Numbered from the stretch's first letter, positions 25,489 through 35,356 are shown. The stretch: DNA of 64,000 nucleotides from Thermoplasmata archaeon (GCA_020348445.1 CP070751.1:252006-316005); one strand, 5' to 3'. The notes: a model not told the origin generated them from the sequence alone. Translations and numbers: made by a program.

Positions 25489-25677
25489 ATTGGGTACAAA
25501 ACCCCCTTTTTAATGGTGCATTTTAAAGAAGGCTGTACGATTAACGGCATATTTAATTATATGGGAAGCCACACCAACGACATATTGATATTCGCATCCA
25601 ACATAATAATCCATAAATAGGAAAAAGCAATGTTGCCTTGATAGATGGATGCGATTTAGAAAGCAGGAGAAGAGTTC

Positions 25678-26805
25678 ATGAAAATTGCCTTGGTGACTCC
25701 GTACTATTTCCCCGTTCTTGGAGGTTACACATTAATCACTTACGGTTTATCAAAGGCATATCATGAAAAAGGGCACGAAGTTATTATTCTTACCCCCAAA
25801 TGCGATCCGTTGCACAAGAATGAAAACATAATCACATTCGATATGAGTTCATTATCGCGAAAGGATAAGTCCCAAATCCAAAAAGGCCTAAATTTCTGGG
25901 AAAGATTGTTCGGATTCAAAGAAATGACCAGCATTCAAAGGGATATGGTATTGGAGATTGAGAGGATCAAACCAGATATAGTTCATACTTTTGGAGCAAT
26001 ACAGTTTGCCTTCATTGGTACTATGAGCTCGGCAAGGAATTATCATTGGGTTCACACATTTATTACCCAGCCACCTAAAAAATTATCCTCCGTAAAGAGA
26101 ATTGTGGCCAAAAAGATTTTTTCCAGGGCCAATTTGATTACCGTAACCGCAGCAAATCAGGTAAAGGATATTAAAGAAAAAATCGGTTTGGATGTTAACA
26201 AGGCGATAAAGGTTGGTGTTGACACAACATTTTTTACACCACCTGCTCAGCTTCAAGAATCCCCCATCATTGGGACAGTATCTAACTTCGTCTGGAAGGA
26301 AAAAGTGGAGGGTTTGTTGCTGTTGATCAGGTCATTTAAAGGAGTACTTAACGCACATCCTGATACTGAACTTGAAATCGTGGGTGAAGGAGAATTTCGA
26401 AATCTTGTTGAAAAAACCATTAAAGCTCATGGATTGGAAAAGAAGGTGAAACTCCTCGGAAGAATGGAAAGAAAAGAGCTGAGTAAATTCTATCGGAGTA
26501 TTTCAGTCTATACTCATATCAGCTATCAAGATACATTGCCGCTTACGGTGCTAGAAGCGATGACATCAGGTATTCCGATCGTGGCATCAGACATAGGTGA
26601 TATGCCTAATGTTGTAACGAAAGATATTGGGATTGTTACCAACTTTAAGGAGGAGACCATCTCAAAAGCAATTTCCAAATTATTGAGTTCATATGATTTG
26701 AGATTAAAGCTAGGGAAAAATGCAAGACTCAAAGCAGAAAAGGAATTCTCCTGGCCTCATGTGGCAGATAAATATCTGACTGCATATGAGGATATACTCC
26801 GATAA
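25678..26805 (+). CDS. GT4-family glycosyltransferase
   Basis: The 375-residue GT-B transferase begins MKIALVTPYYFPVLGGYTLITYGL, with the glycine-rich donor/acceptor loop. It contains HTFGAIQFAFIG, IGTVSNFVWKEKVEGLLLLI, EIVGEGEF, and DTLPLTVLEAMTSGIPIVASDIGD, the EX7E region. An AGGAGA Shine-Dalgarno sequence lies 8 nt before the ATG, and the promoter box near 25617 predicts a leader of about 35 nt. The following FAD enzyme begins 25 nt after its stop, suggesting co-transcription. Confidence 0.86.
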   Translation: MKIALVTPYYFPVLGGYTLITYGLSKAYHEKGHEVIILTPKCDPLHKNENIITFDMSSLSRKDKSQIQKGLNFWERLFGFKEMTSIQRDMVLEIERIKPDIVHTFGAIQFAFIGTMSSARNYHWVHTFITQPPKKLSSVKRIVAKKIFSRANLITVTAANQVKDIKEKIGLDVNKAIKVGVDTTFFTPPAQLQESPIIGTVSNFVWKEKVEGLLLLIRSFKGVLNAHPDTELEIVGEGEFRNLVEKTIKAHGLEKKVKLLGRMERKELSKFYRSISVYTHISYQDTLPLTVLEAMTSGIPIVASDIGDMPNVVTKDIGIVTNFKEETISKAISKLLSSYDLRLKLGKNARLKAEKEFSWPHVADKYLTAYEDILR

Positions 26806-26830
26806 AAAAGAGAAAATTGAGGTTAAGATA

Positions 26831-28120
26831 ATGAAAAATATCGCTGTAATGGGAGCCGGTGTTACCGGTCTTTACTCATCCTTAGAACTTCTAAAAAGGG
26901 GCTACAAGGTAGTATTAATCGAGGCCAAATCCAAAGTGGGTGGAATGGCAAGAAGTGTGATAGATGAGGATTTTACCTTCGATGTTGGCTCCCATGTGAT
27001 TCATACAAATGATCCAAAATATAAAAGATTTATTTCTGATTTATTGGGTGATGATCTTCTTGAAAAAAATATAACAGCCAAAACCTATTTCGACGGGAAG
27101 TTTCACAATTTCCCGCCTATTATGAGGGATATTTTCCATTTCCGGAAAAAGAAAGCTCTTAGAATCTTTTTTGCCCTATTAAAGGGGCGGGTAAATCAAT
27201 TTAGAAGAAAGAAACCGTCCTTTGAGGAGCAGTTGATGTTCCTGGCTGGAAGGGATCTATATGAAACATATTTTGAGGGTTACACCGCCAAGTTCTGGGG
27301 AATATCGCCGAAAAACCTCTCTTCAGAATGGGTGCCAAAACGGGTGATACCACGATTCACAGGAAGGTCAGCTTTAGCAAATGAATGGCAGGCCTATCCA
27401 AAACATGGCGGTATCGAGGCTATCCCGCAAAAAATGGCAAAAAATATTGAGGAGAAAGGAGGGATAATACATCTGAACGCAAAATTGAAATCTGTACAAG
27501 AAAAAGATAACAAGGTCACTATTATTGCCATCGAGACCAATGGCGGAGAACAAAAAATAGCTTGCGATGGCGTGATATTCACAATTCCTTTACCTCTCAT
27601 TTTTGAAATATTTGGTAAGAAGTTCGATTTAAAATATCGCTCGATGATATTCGTGTTTCTCAAACTCAAAGGAACGGAAATATTACCTGATACAACCATA
27701 TGTTTTTTCCCATCGAGTAAATTGCCCTTTACGAGATTGTATGAAATGGCAAAATACAGCCCCCTAACATGTCCTGAGGGTTACACCTCGTTGGGTGTTG
27801 AAATACCGTGTTTCTATCAGGATAAATCGTGGAATAAGAAAGACGATGATACTGCCGAAGAGGTGGTAAATTATTTAGAAAATGAGAAGATAATTAAAAG
27901 AGAGAATTTGAAGGGATATATTGTACAAAAAGAACGATATTCCTATCCAATACCAACCATTGAATATTATCAGAAAATTGAAAAATTGCGGGCCTCACTA
28001 AAAATTTCTAATCTACATCTTGCTGGAAGAATGGGCTACTTCAAATATCTAGATATGTGCGATGCAATGGAGAGTGGTGAGAGAGCGGTGAACTCTCTTA
28101 TATCTTCACATGAGAAATAG
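26831..28120 (+). CDS. FAD-dependent UDP-galactopyranose-mutase-like / amine-oxidase-fold enzyme
   Basis: The 429-residue flavoprotein has the dinucleotide motif GAGVTGLYSSLELLKRGYKVVLIEA at its N-terminus (landmarks GAGVTG and IEA), then GGMARSV and FDVGSHVIHTN. The C-terminal NLHLAGRMGYFKYLDMCDAMESG carries the FAD-binding G-R-x-G-x-F-x-Y-x-x-M signature. Enzymes of this subgroup in glycan loci resemble UDP-galactopyranose mutase or protoporphyrinogen-oxidase-like desaturases. UDP-galactofuranose formation is one possibility, but the exact sugar is not established. The start at 26831 places the FAD motif five residues in; a longer frame from 26786 overlaps the preceding gene. Confidence 0.75.
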   Translation: MKNIAVMGAGVTGLYSSLELLKRGYKVVLIEAKSKVGGMARSVIDEDFTFDVGSHVIHTNDPKYKRFISDLLGDDLLEKNITAKTYFDGKFHNFPPIMRDIFHFRKKKALRIFFALLKGRVNQFRRKKPSFEEQLMFLAGRDLYETYFEGYTAKFWGISPKNLSSEWVPKRVIPRFTGRSALANEWQAYPKHGGIEAIPQKMAKNIEEKGGIIHLNAKLKSVQEKDNKVTIIAIETNGGEQKIACDGVIFTIPLPLIFEIFGKKFDLKYRSMIFVFLKLKGTEILPDTTICFFPSSKLPFTRLYEMAKYSPLTCPEGYTSLGVEIPCFYQDKSWNKKDDDTAEEVVNYLENEKIIKRENLKGYIVQKERYSYPIPTIEYYQKIEKLRASLKISNLHLAGRMGYFKYLDMCDAMESGERAVNSLISSHEK

Positions 28121-28138
28121 AACATATAAATTATAGTA

Positions 28139-29254
28139 TCATTTCTTTTGAATACAGCTTTTATATACATTTAAATATGACTCGACCATCTGGTCAAAGT
28201 TAAAATTACTTTCAACGGTGTTCCGAGCATTCTTTCCTAGGATTTTACTTGCTTCTTGGTTGTTGATACACCATACTAATTTTTCGAGGATATCCTCTAC
28301 ATTCCTTGGTTTTATAAGAAAACCATTTTGTCCATTTTCAATAACAGCGCTTATGTCCCCAACATCGCTTGCTATCACTACCATCTCACTTGCCATTGCC
28401 TCAAGCAACGCGTAGGGCAATCCCTCGGTATACGTGGGTAGAATAAAAACATCGCCCATATTATAGAACCCAGAAATATCATTTTGTTGTTGAACATTAA
28501 TTATATTTTGCTTTAGATCTAATCTTTCCACTGCCTCTAAATAACTATCTATATCTTGGTCTTTAACTAAGCCTACATTTACAAGCCGAAAATTGATAGA
28601 TTCGGACTTTTTCAGTTTGCTAAGGGCCTCAAGTAGCTCATATATGCCTTTTGTGAACGTAAGACGACCAACAAATAGAATTATAAATGAATTTTCAACA
28701 TTGTACTTCAGCCGCATTCTTTTTCTTTGTTCCTTGTCCAAGTAGTATTTAGCTATATTCACACCATTTTGTATCACTAATCCCCTTTTTTTATAGTATT
28801 TGTATGTGTCTTCGCTCACGTAAACTATTTGATCTGAAAAAGTCAGTATTACCCATTCCCCAATAATTGTGACCTGTTTCAAGGGGAATGATTTACCATA
28901 AGGAATCTTACCATGAATAGTTGTAAGGATTGGGATTCTTAGAATCTTGCCAATGATCACAATAGGTGCAAGAAGGTGATTAGATGTCTGTAAATGTAAA
29001 ACATCAATTTGCCGTGAATTTTTGAAAATAAAAAGAATCATTTTTAGTGTAAATATTAAGCTCCTCACATATCTTAGGTCGGATATTGGTATCTCAATAA
29101 TCTGCTCAGTTGAATTGTTATTTTTATCATAATCCTTGGTCAATATTACATAATCAATACCCCTTTTTTTTAAACGCTGACACAATTCTCTAATAAAAGT
29201 TCCTACACCACCAACAACTTTAGGAGAATACGGAGTAACGAAGCAAATCCTCAT
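28139..29254 (-). CDS. GT4-family glycosyltransferase
   Basis: This 371-residue GT-B transferase starts MRICFVTPYSPKVVGGVGTFIREL, with the family glycine loop. Further marks are LHLQTSNHLLAP, VIQNGVNI, FVGRLTFTKGIYELLEAL, and TEGLPYALLEAMASEMVVIASDVGD as the EX7E region. The start at 29254 follows AAGGAG by about 10 nt. A longer frame from 29314 would overlap the upstream membrane protein and adds an unconserved basic leader. It reads with the GT-C-like gene behind it, so the two may form one unit. Confidence 0.86.
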   Translation of the reverse strand: MRICFVTPYSPKVVGGVGTFIRELCQRLKKRGIDYVILTKDYDKNNNSTEQIIEIPISDLRYVRSLIFTLKMILFIFKNSRQIDVLHLQTSNHLLAPIVIIGKILRIPILTTIHGKIPYGKSFPLKQVTIIGEWVILTFSDQIVYVSEDTYKYYKKRGLVIQNGVNIAKYYLDKEQRKRMRLKYNVENSFIILFVGRLTFTKGIYELLEALSKLKKSESINFRLVNVGLVKDQDIDSYLEAVERLDLKQNIINVQQQNDISGFYNMGDVFILPTYTEGLPYALLEAMASEMVVIASDVGDISAVIENGQNGFLIKPRNVEDILEKLVWCINNQEASKILGKNARNTVESNFNFDQMVESYLNVYKSCIQKK

Positions 29255-29292
29255 TAGATTCAAACTCCTTCGTCTTTTTCTAAATTCATAAG

Positions 29293-30957
29293 CTATGGAT
29301 GATCGAAATACCATACCTCATATGCACCGTTATCGTATATTTTATATCTCGCCTCGATGGAAGATGTTAAAAACCGCGAATAATAAGACCGTGCAAAGGC
29401 CCAATATCCAGTTAACCAATTCTTATCGACTACTGAGTACTGCAATCTATATTTAATTATTAATTGGTCAGAAACATCATCACACTGGGTTTGATGAATA
29501 GTGGTCCAATCCTGTTCGACGTTACCTGCACCCTTTGCTTTATATAAAGCATCTGAACCAACAGTAATTTTATCGATGGCAATCGGGATTATTTGATAGT
29601 CCTCCTCATGAAGATAATCGTAAATGAGCTGTTCCGGTCCGTTATCAACTAAAGTGGCCCCACCTATCGGTAAGCATGATTTCCCTGATATAGCACTTAT
29701 CCTCGCAGCTTTAAGCCCGTTGTTTGCGATATAGGTATTGTTAGTGTTATACTTCACATATATTGCACAATCATAAGTTGGTTCAGTCATGGTGTAATCG
29801 GTCACCCTCCAGTGACTCCACATGTAGCTGTGAAATCCAACAGAAGCTATAAGGGCAGCAGCCATTATTGCCAAGGCAAGGCCAGTAACCTTTTTTCTTT
29901 TTAGAAATTTAAAAATTTGGAGGAAAGAATAACCCGCTAAAAGAGAAAAGAATATGAGAAAGAAATAGGATGAATATGTTCTCATGCCTATTGTTGGAAA
30001 GATAAAAATCAAAGATACAACTATAAAAACTTCGTAAAGTCCCTTGTTCTTTTTCCAAATCAGGTATGCAAATCCGATCATTGCGAACAATATCATAAAG
30101 CCTATCCTACCGATCAAGCTCACGAAAAGATTGAGTAAAAGGATGGGGATCGACCTCCCTGTAAAAAACACGGTCTCTTGATAGACCACGAGGCCTTGAG
30201 CTCCTTGAAGGGGATTGTTGCCTGAAATTAGCATACCCAAAAGAGCAACGAATATCCCCGTTATTATCAAAGGTCCCGCAATCCTGAAACTCCGATTTAA
30301 TTTCTTGGACTTTATTGTCATTGGAAGAATCTGTTTGTATAAAGCAAACATAATCACGCCGGTGAGATACGCTATTAAGATAAATATCATGAACACGCCA
30401 AGCCTATGACTGGTTCCCACTGTGAAAAGGGTGATTACGAACAGAATGTTGAGCCTGTTTATCGCAAATCCCCTGGTTTTGAGAAGAAGCAACATACAGG
30501 ACGGGGCCAGTGCTACAAACAGATTTCTTGTGGAGGCCTGCCAGAATGTCGTTCTGACGAAAACAGGGGATAAAGTGAAGGTCAATGCAGCCACAAAACA
30601 GAACAAATCATCCTTCTTTATCTCCCTTGCAAGGAAGTAGGTTCCAAAAACCCCTATAAGACCAAGGGCAATTGAGATTAAGAAAATTGAACTCTCAACA
30701 TCCAAACCGGTGCTTACTGAGACATCTGCAGCTAGGAATGGATAGGCACTTGGATAAGAAAAGGGGTATAGTCCAATATACGATAAAGGATGAAGAATCC
30801 ACTTTGCATAATGGTGCCTTGTTATCGAGTCTCCAAGTATATGGATGACAAAAGAATCTGCACCGAGTTCATGCTGAACTGTGGGGTATCTGAGCGCTAC
30901 ATTTAACGTAATTAAAAAGGAAAGTAATAGGAAGTTCACCCTTTTTGAGAATTTCAT
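29293..30957 (-). CDS. GT-C-like multi-pass membrane protein, unknown specificity
   Basis: The 554-residue protein has about 11-12 hydrophobic helices up to roughly residue 385 and a soluble C-terminal region of about 170 residues. The first outer loop contains HELGADSFVIHILGDS, reminiscent of the acidic D-x-x-x-H region of STT3/AglB and other GT-C enzymes, and PSAYPFLAADVSVSTG follows. The C-terminal domain lacks the WWDYG motif that marks oligosaccharyltransferases, so AglB is not supported. It could be an outer-face glycosyltransferase or a polymerase. A TATA box (AAATATTTAAATAG, minus strand) is centred about 28 nt before the ATG. Confidence 0.6.
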   Translation of the reverse strand: MKFSKRVNFLLLSFLITLNVALRYPTVQHELGADSFVIHILGDSITRHHYAKWILHPLSYIGLYPFSYPSAYPFLAADVSVSTGLDVESSIFLISIALGLIGVFGTYFLAREIKKDDLFCFVAALTFTLSPVFVRTTFWQASTRNLFVALAPSCMLLLLKTRGFAINRLNILFVITLFTVGTSHRLGVFMIFILIAYLTGVIMFALYKQILPMTIKSKKLNRSFRIAGPLIITGIFVALLGMLISGNNPLQGAQGLVVYQETVFFTGRSIPILLLNLFVSLIGRIGFMILFAMIGFAYLIWKKNKGLYEVFIVVSLIFIFPTIGMRTYSSYFFLIFFSLLAGYSFLQIFKFLKRKKVTGLALAIMAAALIASVGFHSYMWSHWRVTDYTMTEPTYDCAIYVKYNTNNTYIANNGLKAARISAISGKSCLPIGGATLVDNGPEQLIYDYLHEEDYQIIPIAIDKITVGSDALYKAKGAGNVEQDWTTIHQTQCDDVSDQLIIKYRLQYSVVDKNWLTGYWAFARSYYSRFLTSSIEARYKIYDNGAYEVWYFDHP

Positions 30958-31037
30958 TGATATCCCCTATATGACAGGCTATTTAAATATTTTTTAGGTG
31001 CATTATGGCCTAAGATAACCTAATTTTAAAATCTATT

Positions 31038-31790
31038 TTATAGGTTCTCGAGCTTTTTTATCAAAATCTTTTCCAAATAATGATTCATAACAAAATATTG
31101 CTTTCCATCGTCTTTATCTTGTCTAATTGGTTTATGTTTAATCTCTTTAATTTTTAAAATCACCTTGGTAAAAGCTGAACTGGTATTTTCTTGGCATTTC
31201 AATCTAATGCTTTGCAGAGAGTCTCCTTTCTCAATTTGGAATTTTTGGAGGTGTAAGATATCGCCCATATCCACTCCAGGTGAAACGAAATGTATGGTAA
31301 TACCTGTTTCCTGCCCCATTAAGATGGCCCACTTGGTTACATCCATTCCCCTGATTTTTGGGAGAATGGCATAATGGCTGTTCAACGTTCCAATTTTTGG
31401 TATATCCAATATTCTCTTTCGGATTATTCCTGTCCCCCATAATAAAATCAAGTCAGGTTGCATTTTATTAAGGATTTTAATGCATTTTTTACTATTATGG
31501 TCTCTGACATAAAAGACGGGAATTTGCAATTCTTTTGCTACTTTACTGATTCTTCTGGAAAACATTTTACTTTCTATATCCATTTCATTTCCATTATTAC
31601 CCATGATTTTTTTCAGAGTTCCCTTAAAACCATAGGTCTTCATCCCCCACTTGAATGAGTCGAAAAGGCTAGTATTGCCATATATCAAAGCCACGGGTTT
31701 GACACCCATTGCCGTTAAATCACGTAATGTTCTTTCTTTCCATGCTAGTTTATCAAACCTAGGATATCTAGAAAAAATGACGATGTTCAT
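31038..31790 (-). CDS. Formyltransferase-family protein, probable sugar N-formyltransferase
   Basis: The 250-residue protein has a formyltransferase core. The catalytic Asn-His-Asp set is recognisable in TLNSHYAILPKIRGMD and FVSPGVDMGDIL. LILLWGTGIIRK precedes it. It is shorter than methionyl-tRNA formyltransferase, lacks that enzyme's C-terminal domain, and sits in a glycan locus, so N-formylation of an amino sugar is more likely than tRNA modification. Archaea do not formylate initiator tRNA. Its ATG overlaps the stop of the preceding toroid gene (ATGA), indicating translational coupling. No sugar aminotransferase is seen nearby to make the expected amino substrate. Confidence 0.75.
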   Translation of the reverse strand: MNIVIFSRYPRFDKLAWKERTLRDLTAMGVKPVALIYGNTSLFDSFKWGMKTYGFKGTLKKIMGNNGNEMDIESKMFSRRISKVAKELQIPVFYVRDHNSKKCIKILNKMQPDLILLWGTGIIRKRILDIPKIGTLNSHYAILPKIRGMDVTKWAILMGQETGITIHFVSPGVDMGDILHLQKFQIEKGDSLQSIRLKCQENTSSAFTKVILKIKEIKHKPIRQDKDDGKQYFVMNHYLEKILIKKLENL

Positions 31791-33094
31791 GGCAGCCTTT
31801 CCTCCAGATCTTTTGTAATTTTCAGCCGCAGCATAAGAGCATCAACAAAAAATTTTGTTGCCCAGTTTGGATATTGGAAAGGTGCATATATGCCCCAGAT
31901 TGGGTGAGAGCCTGAAATGGCTCCCCTGATATCTTTAGATCGTGAATTTATATTCTGTAAATAACAAAGAAGATCTGTTGCATCCAAACCAGCATTTAGA
32001 TATCGAATATCATCTGTTAATTCATAGATTTTAAACCAAATAAAGCTGTGTTGAGCAATCCCTGTCAAGCATTCGGTATCAACTATCGGCTTCCATTTCT
32101 CGTTATAGGATGTTTGTAAAAACTTCTTAATCTCAAATTTCCTCATTAAAACCTCGCTAGTTTTTATAACAGATTCTAAATATCTGTTATCATGCAGAAT
32201 TTTATATCCTTCCAATAACCCTCTTAGGGTATAAGCAATGCCATGTGTATTACAGGTACGATAATCCTTTTCAAAACAACAATTTTCAAAATAGCCATTT
32301 TCCTTTTGTTGTGACAAAACCCATGAATAAATATCCAATGCAGTATCTAAGTAGCCTTGTTTTTGACTCAATGAATGCAATTCCAAAATCGCCCAAGCAA
32401 CCCTTGAATGATAAGTATGCAAGATATTTTGGTAGCAATGTTTTAGCCACAGGCGATCATCCTTTCTAATTTCTTCAAGAAAGTCCCCGGCTTTGGTCAA
32501 GGCCTTCATGTACTTCATATCGTTGGTTCTCTTATATGCCTCAATCCAGCCCAACATAACCATGCCAGTATTGAATATTACTGAAGGTTTCCTGCTCCTA
32601 TCTTTTATGGAGCCTTCATTTATTCCCCCATCTTTCTTTTGAATCTCAATCAACCAATCGCACATGGCGATGGCCTCATCAAAATACTTTTTTTGTGATG
32701 AAAAGTCCGAGTATTCGAAGAGTGATTTTGCTATATATCCAGTGGTTTCGGGATATGCTGGTTCCCACCCCTTGGAATATCTGAAGGCAGCAGCAGAACC
32801 TCTATAATTTGTAACCTTATGAGTCATATGCAACCACATAATTGCATGCTTGAGATTGATATCAATTGATTGATTTAATTCCGGGAATGGTAAATATTTC
32901 CTCTTTAGATTGGTCCAGGGGTCTTTAATTACCTGGTATGAAAGTCTTAATGCCCTCGCAGCAGGATTCATTATATTCTCCTTTAGTAATCCATTATGAA
33001 ATACATTTTGTTTTGGGACAAATGGCGTTGAAGTTAAAAGTAATCTTACATAAAATATTTTTCTAATCATTCTTTTAATCGGTATTTTCTCCAT
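31787..33094 (-). CDS. Alpha/alpha-toroid protein of glycan loci, function unknown
   Basis: The 435-residue protein consists of helical hairpins rich in aromatic residues, such as YPETTGYIAKSLFEYS, FNTGMVMLGWIEAYKRT, HSRVAWAILELHSL, and CNTHGIAYTLRGLLEGY. This pattern suggests an alpha/alpha toroid like squalene-cyclase-repeat proteins, N-acyl-glucosamine 2-epimerases or uronyl C5-epimerases. I cannot choose between these. The start is uncertain: an earlier TTG at 33124 lies within a TATATAATA box and is unlikely, while ATG 33094 and ATG 33070 are both possible. It is translationally coupled to the formyltransferase that follows, so the two probably act on the same sugar or glycan. Confidence 0.6.
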   Translation of the reverse strand: MEKIPIKRMIRKIFYVRLLLTSTPFVPKQNVFHNGLLKENIMNPAARALRLSYQVIKDPWTNLKRKYLPFPELNQSIDINLKHAIMWLHMTHKVTNYRGSAAAFRYSKGWEPAYPETTGYIAKSLFEYSDFSSQKKYFDEAIAMCDWLIEIQKKDGGINEGSIKDRSRKPSVIFNTGMVMLGWIEAYKRTNDMKYMKALTKAGDFLEEIRKDDRLWLKHCYQNILHTYHSRVAWAILELHSLSQKQGYLDTALDIYSWVLSQQKENGYFENCCFEKDYRTCNTHGIAYTLRGLLEGYKILHDNRYLESVIKTSEVLMRKFEIKKFLQTSYNEKWKPIVDTECLTGIAQHSFIWFKIYELTDDIRYLNAGLDATDLLCYLQNINSRSKDIRGAISGSHPIWGIYAPFQYPNWATKFFVDALMLRLKITKDLEERLP

Positions 33095-33170
33095 AAATAT
33101 TATTATATACTTTACATATCGCAAAGCAGACTAGAAAAAAGACCGTAATGCTAAATTGGAAGTAATTGAA

Positions 33171-34022
33171 ATGAAAAAAGAGAATCTTGAATCAAATATG
33201 AATGAAGATCCTGAGTATTATGGTGCAGGTTACTCGATATTCTTTAGGGAGGACAAACTGCTTTCTTACTCAGAAATATACAACTGGTGGAAATTGAAAC
33301 GCATGATATCCAAGATGATAGAAGGAGAACGATTCAGTAAAAATAGAGAATACAGTCTTTTGGATATGGGCTGCAGTAGGGGTCATGATCTCTTCAGAAT
33401 TAACAGTGAATTTAATAATTATAATCTAAAATTAGTTGGCTATGATATCATCCCACAGGACATAGAGTATGCCAACAGGATATTGAAGCAAAAAGGTTTG
33501 AAAAATATGAGTTTCAAGGTGGCAAACGCGGAAAATCCAGGTTTTGAGGACAATTCCTTCGATGTTATCACGTGCTCAGAAGTGATGGAACATCAAGAAA
33601 AACCCAAACAGGTCTTAAGGGAGTGTCATAGGATTCTCAAACCCAACGGTATTATAATAATCACAACTCCGAACATAGCTTATAATGACATGTTGCCTAA
33701 GAGGTTGAGAAAAAGATTGAAGTCAAAGGTCCATGCTCAAAGCGATCAGACGCATACGAAAAAGCACAAAGGAAAACAAAAAGAAATGCCCTATGAAAAG
33801 CACGTTTTTGTCGCGAATGTGGATGAATGGATTGATACCCTAAATAAAATCGGATTCCATGTGGAGGAACTGAAAAGGGGAAGTATCGTTTATGGTGGCC
33901 CTTTTTTTGATAGACATGTAAAACTAATGGGTTTTCTGCTGTTTTTCGATGATATATTAGACCATCTCACATATGGATATTCCTGGAATATCATAATAAA
34001 AGCAAGAAAAAGAGGCAAATAA
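33171..34022 (+). CDS. Class I SAM-dependent methyltransferase
   Basis: The 283-residue protein has motif I LLDMGCSRGHDLF at about residues 60-72, VGYDIIPQDIEYANR as motif II, ANAENPGFEDNSFDVITCSEVMEHQ, and LRECHRILKPNGIIIITTPN. The region after the core is basic with KAQSDQTHTKKHKGK-like character (about residues 190-205). ATG 33171 is preferred over TTG 33156 five codons earlier. It lies divergently from the toroid gene and upstream of the wecC-wecB pair. The target sugar is unknown. Confidence 0.78.
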   Translation: MKKENLESNMNEDPEYYGAGYSIFFREDKLLSYSEIYNWWKLKRMISKMIEGERFSKNREYSLLDMGCSRGHDLFRINSEFNNYNLKLVGYDIIPQDIEYANRILKQKGLKNMSFKVANAENPGFEDNSFDVITCSEVMEHQEKPKQVLRECHRILKPNGIIIITTPNIAYNDMLPKRLRKRLKSKVHAQSDQTHTKKHKGKQKEMPYEKHVFVANVDEWIDTLNKIGFHVEELKRGSIVYGGPFFDRHVKLMGFLLFFDDILDHLTYGYSWNIIIKARKRGK

Positions 34023-34099
34023 TACTTAAATATCATGAATCATTTCAATTGCATAATAACTTGGAAATGAAGATGTAAAAAAACAGTCTCGTGGATATT

Positions 34100-35356
34100 A
34101 TGGACAAGAAAATTTGCATCATGGGTCTTGGCTATATAGGTTTACCTACAGCCAGCATGTTCGCAACCCACGGTTATAACGTCATAGGAGTTGACGTAAA
34201 CGAGAAAATCATAAAAAGTATGACCAATGGAACCATCCATATAAAGGAGCCTGGTCTTGAGACCATAGCCCTTGCCGCATTGAATTCCAAACGACTTACA
34301 GTAAAAACAGATCCTGAGCCAGCTGATGTGTTCATAATTTGCGTTCCTACCCCTATCGATGAAAACACAAAGAAATCGGATCTAAGCTATGTGAAATCGG
34401 CCTGCGAGAGCATTCTTCCCTATCTTCAGAAGGGCAACCTGGTTATATTGGAATCAACGGTACCGCCCCTGACAACTAAAAACATATTGATACCGATTCT
34501 TGCCAAAAGCAAACTTGTGGTGGGTGAAGACATATTTATTGCATACTGCCCTGAGAGGGTTCTACCCGGTAAGATTCTAACAGAGCTCGTTAAAAATGAT
34601 AGAATCATCGGTGGTTTTAATCTAAAATCGGCCCAAACTGCAAAAAAGCTGTACAAATCCTTTGTAGAAGGTGAAATCCATCTTACAGATTGCACAACTG
34701 CCGAGATGGTTAAGCTTATGGAGAACACCTTCAGGGATGTGAACATTGCACTGGCCAATGAATTTATGAAGGTATCAGAACATGTGGGAACCGATGTTTG
34801 GGAGGCCATGTCCCTGGCAAATAAGCATCCACGGGTCAATTTTCACGACCCGGGGCCCGGAGTTGGAGGGCATTGCATTGCAATTGACCCTTGGTTCCTA
34901 GTTGATGCTGATAGGGAGGATACTGAACTTATTCAAATCGCCCGAAGGATCAATGATGACATGCCAAAGTATATAGTAGAGATCGTTGAAAAAGAACTTG
35001 AGGGTGTTGATAAACCGATTATAACCATATTTGGGGTGGCCTACAAGGGAAATGTTGGCGACACCCGCAAGTCCCCTGCAATAGACATCATCTCAATTTT
35101 AAAGGAAAAAGGCCACGAAGTAAGGATATATGATCCTCTAGTTGAGGAATTTGATCACAGACTTTCTCCTCTTTTTGAAGCCGTGGAAGATTCAGATTGC
35201 ATACTTGTACTTGCAGATCATAGGATCTTCAACACCTTGGATTTGAAAGAAATATTTTCGAAGATGAGAGGCAAGAAGGTCATTGATACAAAAAATTGCC
35301 TCTCAAAAAGTTGGAAAAATACCGGCTTTGATTTAAGGATTTTAGGAAATGGATAA
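34100..35356 (+). CDS. wecC: UDP-N-acetyl-D-mannosaminuronate dehydrogenase
   Basis: WecC oxidises UDP-ManNAc to UDP-ManNAcA. The 418-residue protein begins MDKKICIMGLGYIGLPTASMF and contains VPTPIDENTKKSDL, ESTVPPLTT, and YCPERVLPGKI, the CPERVLPG form typical of this branch. The catalytic cysteine is in GVGGHCIAIDPWFL. A GTG three codons earlier (34091) is a possible alternative start. Its stop overlaps the wecB start (TAATG), so the two-step conversion UDP-GlcNAc to UDP-ManNAc to UDP-ManNAcA is encoded as a coupled pair. This makes the assignment the most secure of the three dehydrogenases. Confidence 0.92.
   Translation: MDKKICIMGLGYIGLPTASMFATHGYNVIGVDVNEKIIKSMTNGTIHIKEPGLETIALAALNSKRLTVKTDPEPADVFIICVPTPIDENTKKSDLSYVKSACESILPYLQKGNLVILESTVPPLTTKNILIPILAKSKLVVGEDIFIAYCPERVLPGKILTELVKNDRIIGGFNLKSAQTAKKLYKSFVEGEIHLTDCTTAEMVKLMENTFRDVNIALANEFMKVSEHVGTDVWEAMSLANKHPRVNFHDPGPGVGGHCIAIDPWFLVDADREDTELIQIARRINDDMPKYIVEIVEKELEGVDKPIITIFGVAYKGNVGDTRKSPAIDIISILKEKGHEVRIYDPLVEEFDHRLSPLFEAVEDSDCILVLADHRIFNTLDLKEIFSKMRGKKVIDTKNCLSKSWKNTGFDLRILGNG

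Noticed and set aside
29293-30957. AglB oligosaccharyltransferase
   Set aside because: The WWDYG catalytic-domain motif is absent, although the first outer loop is suggestive.
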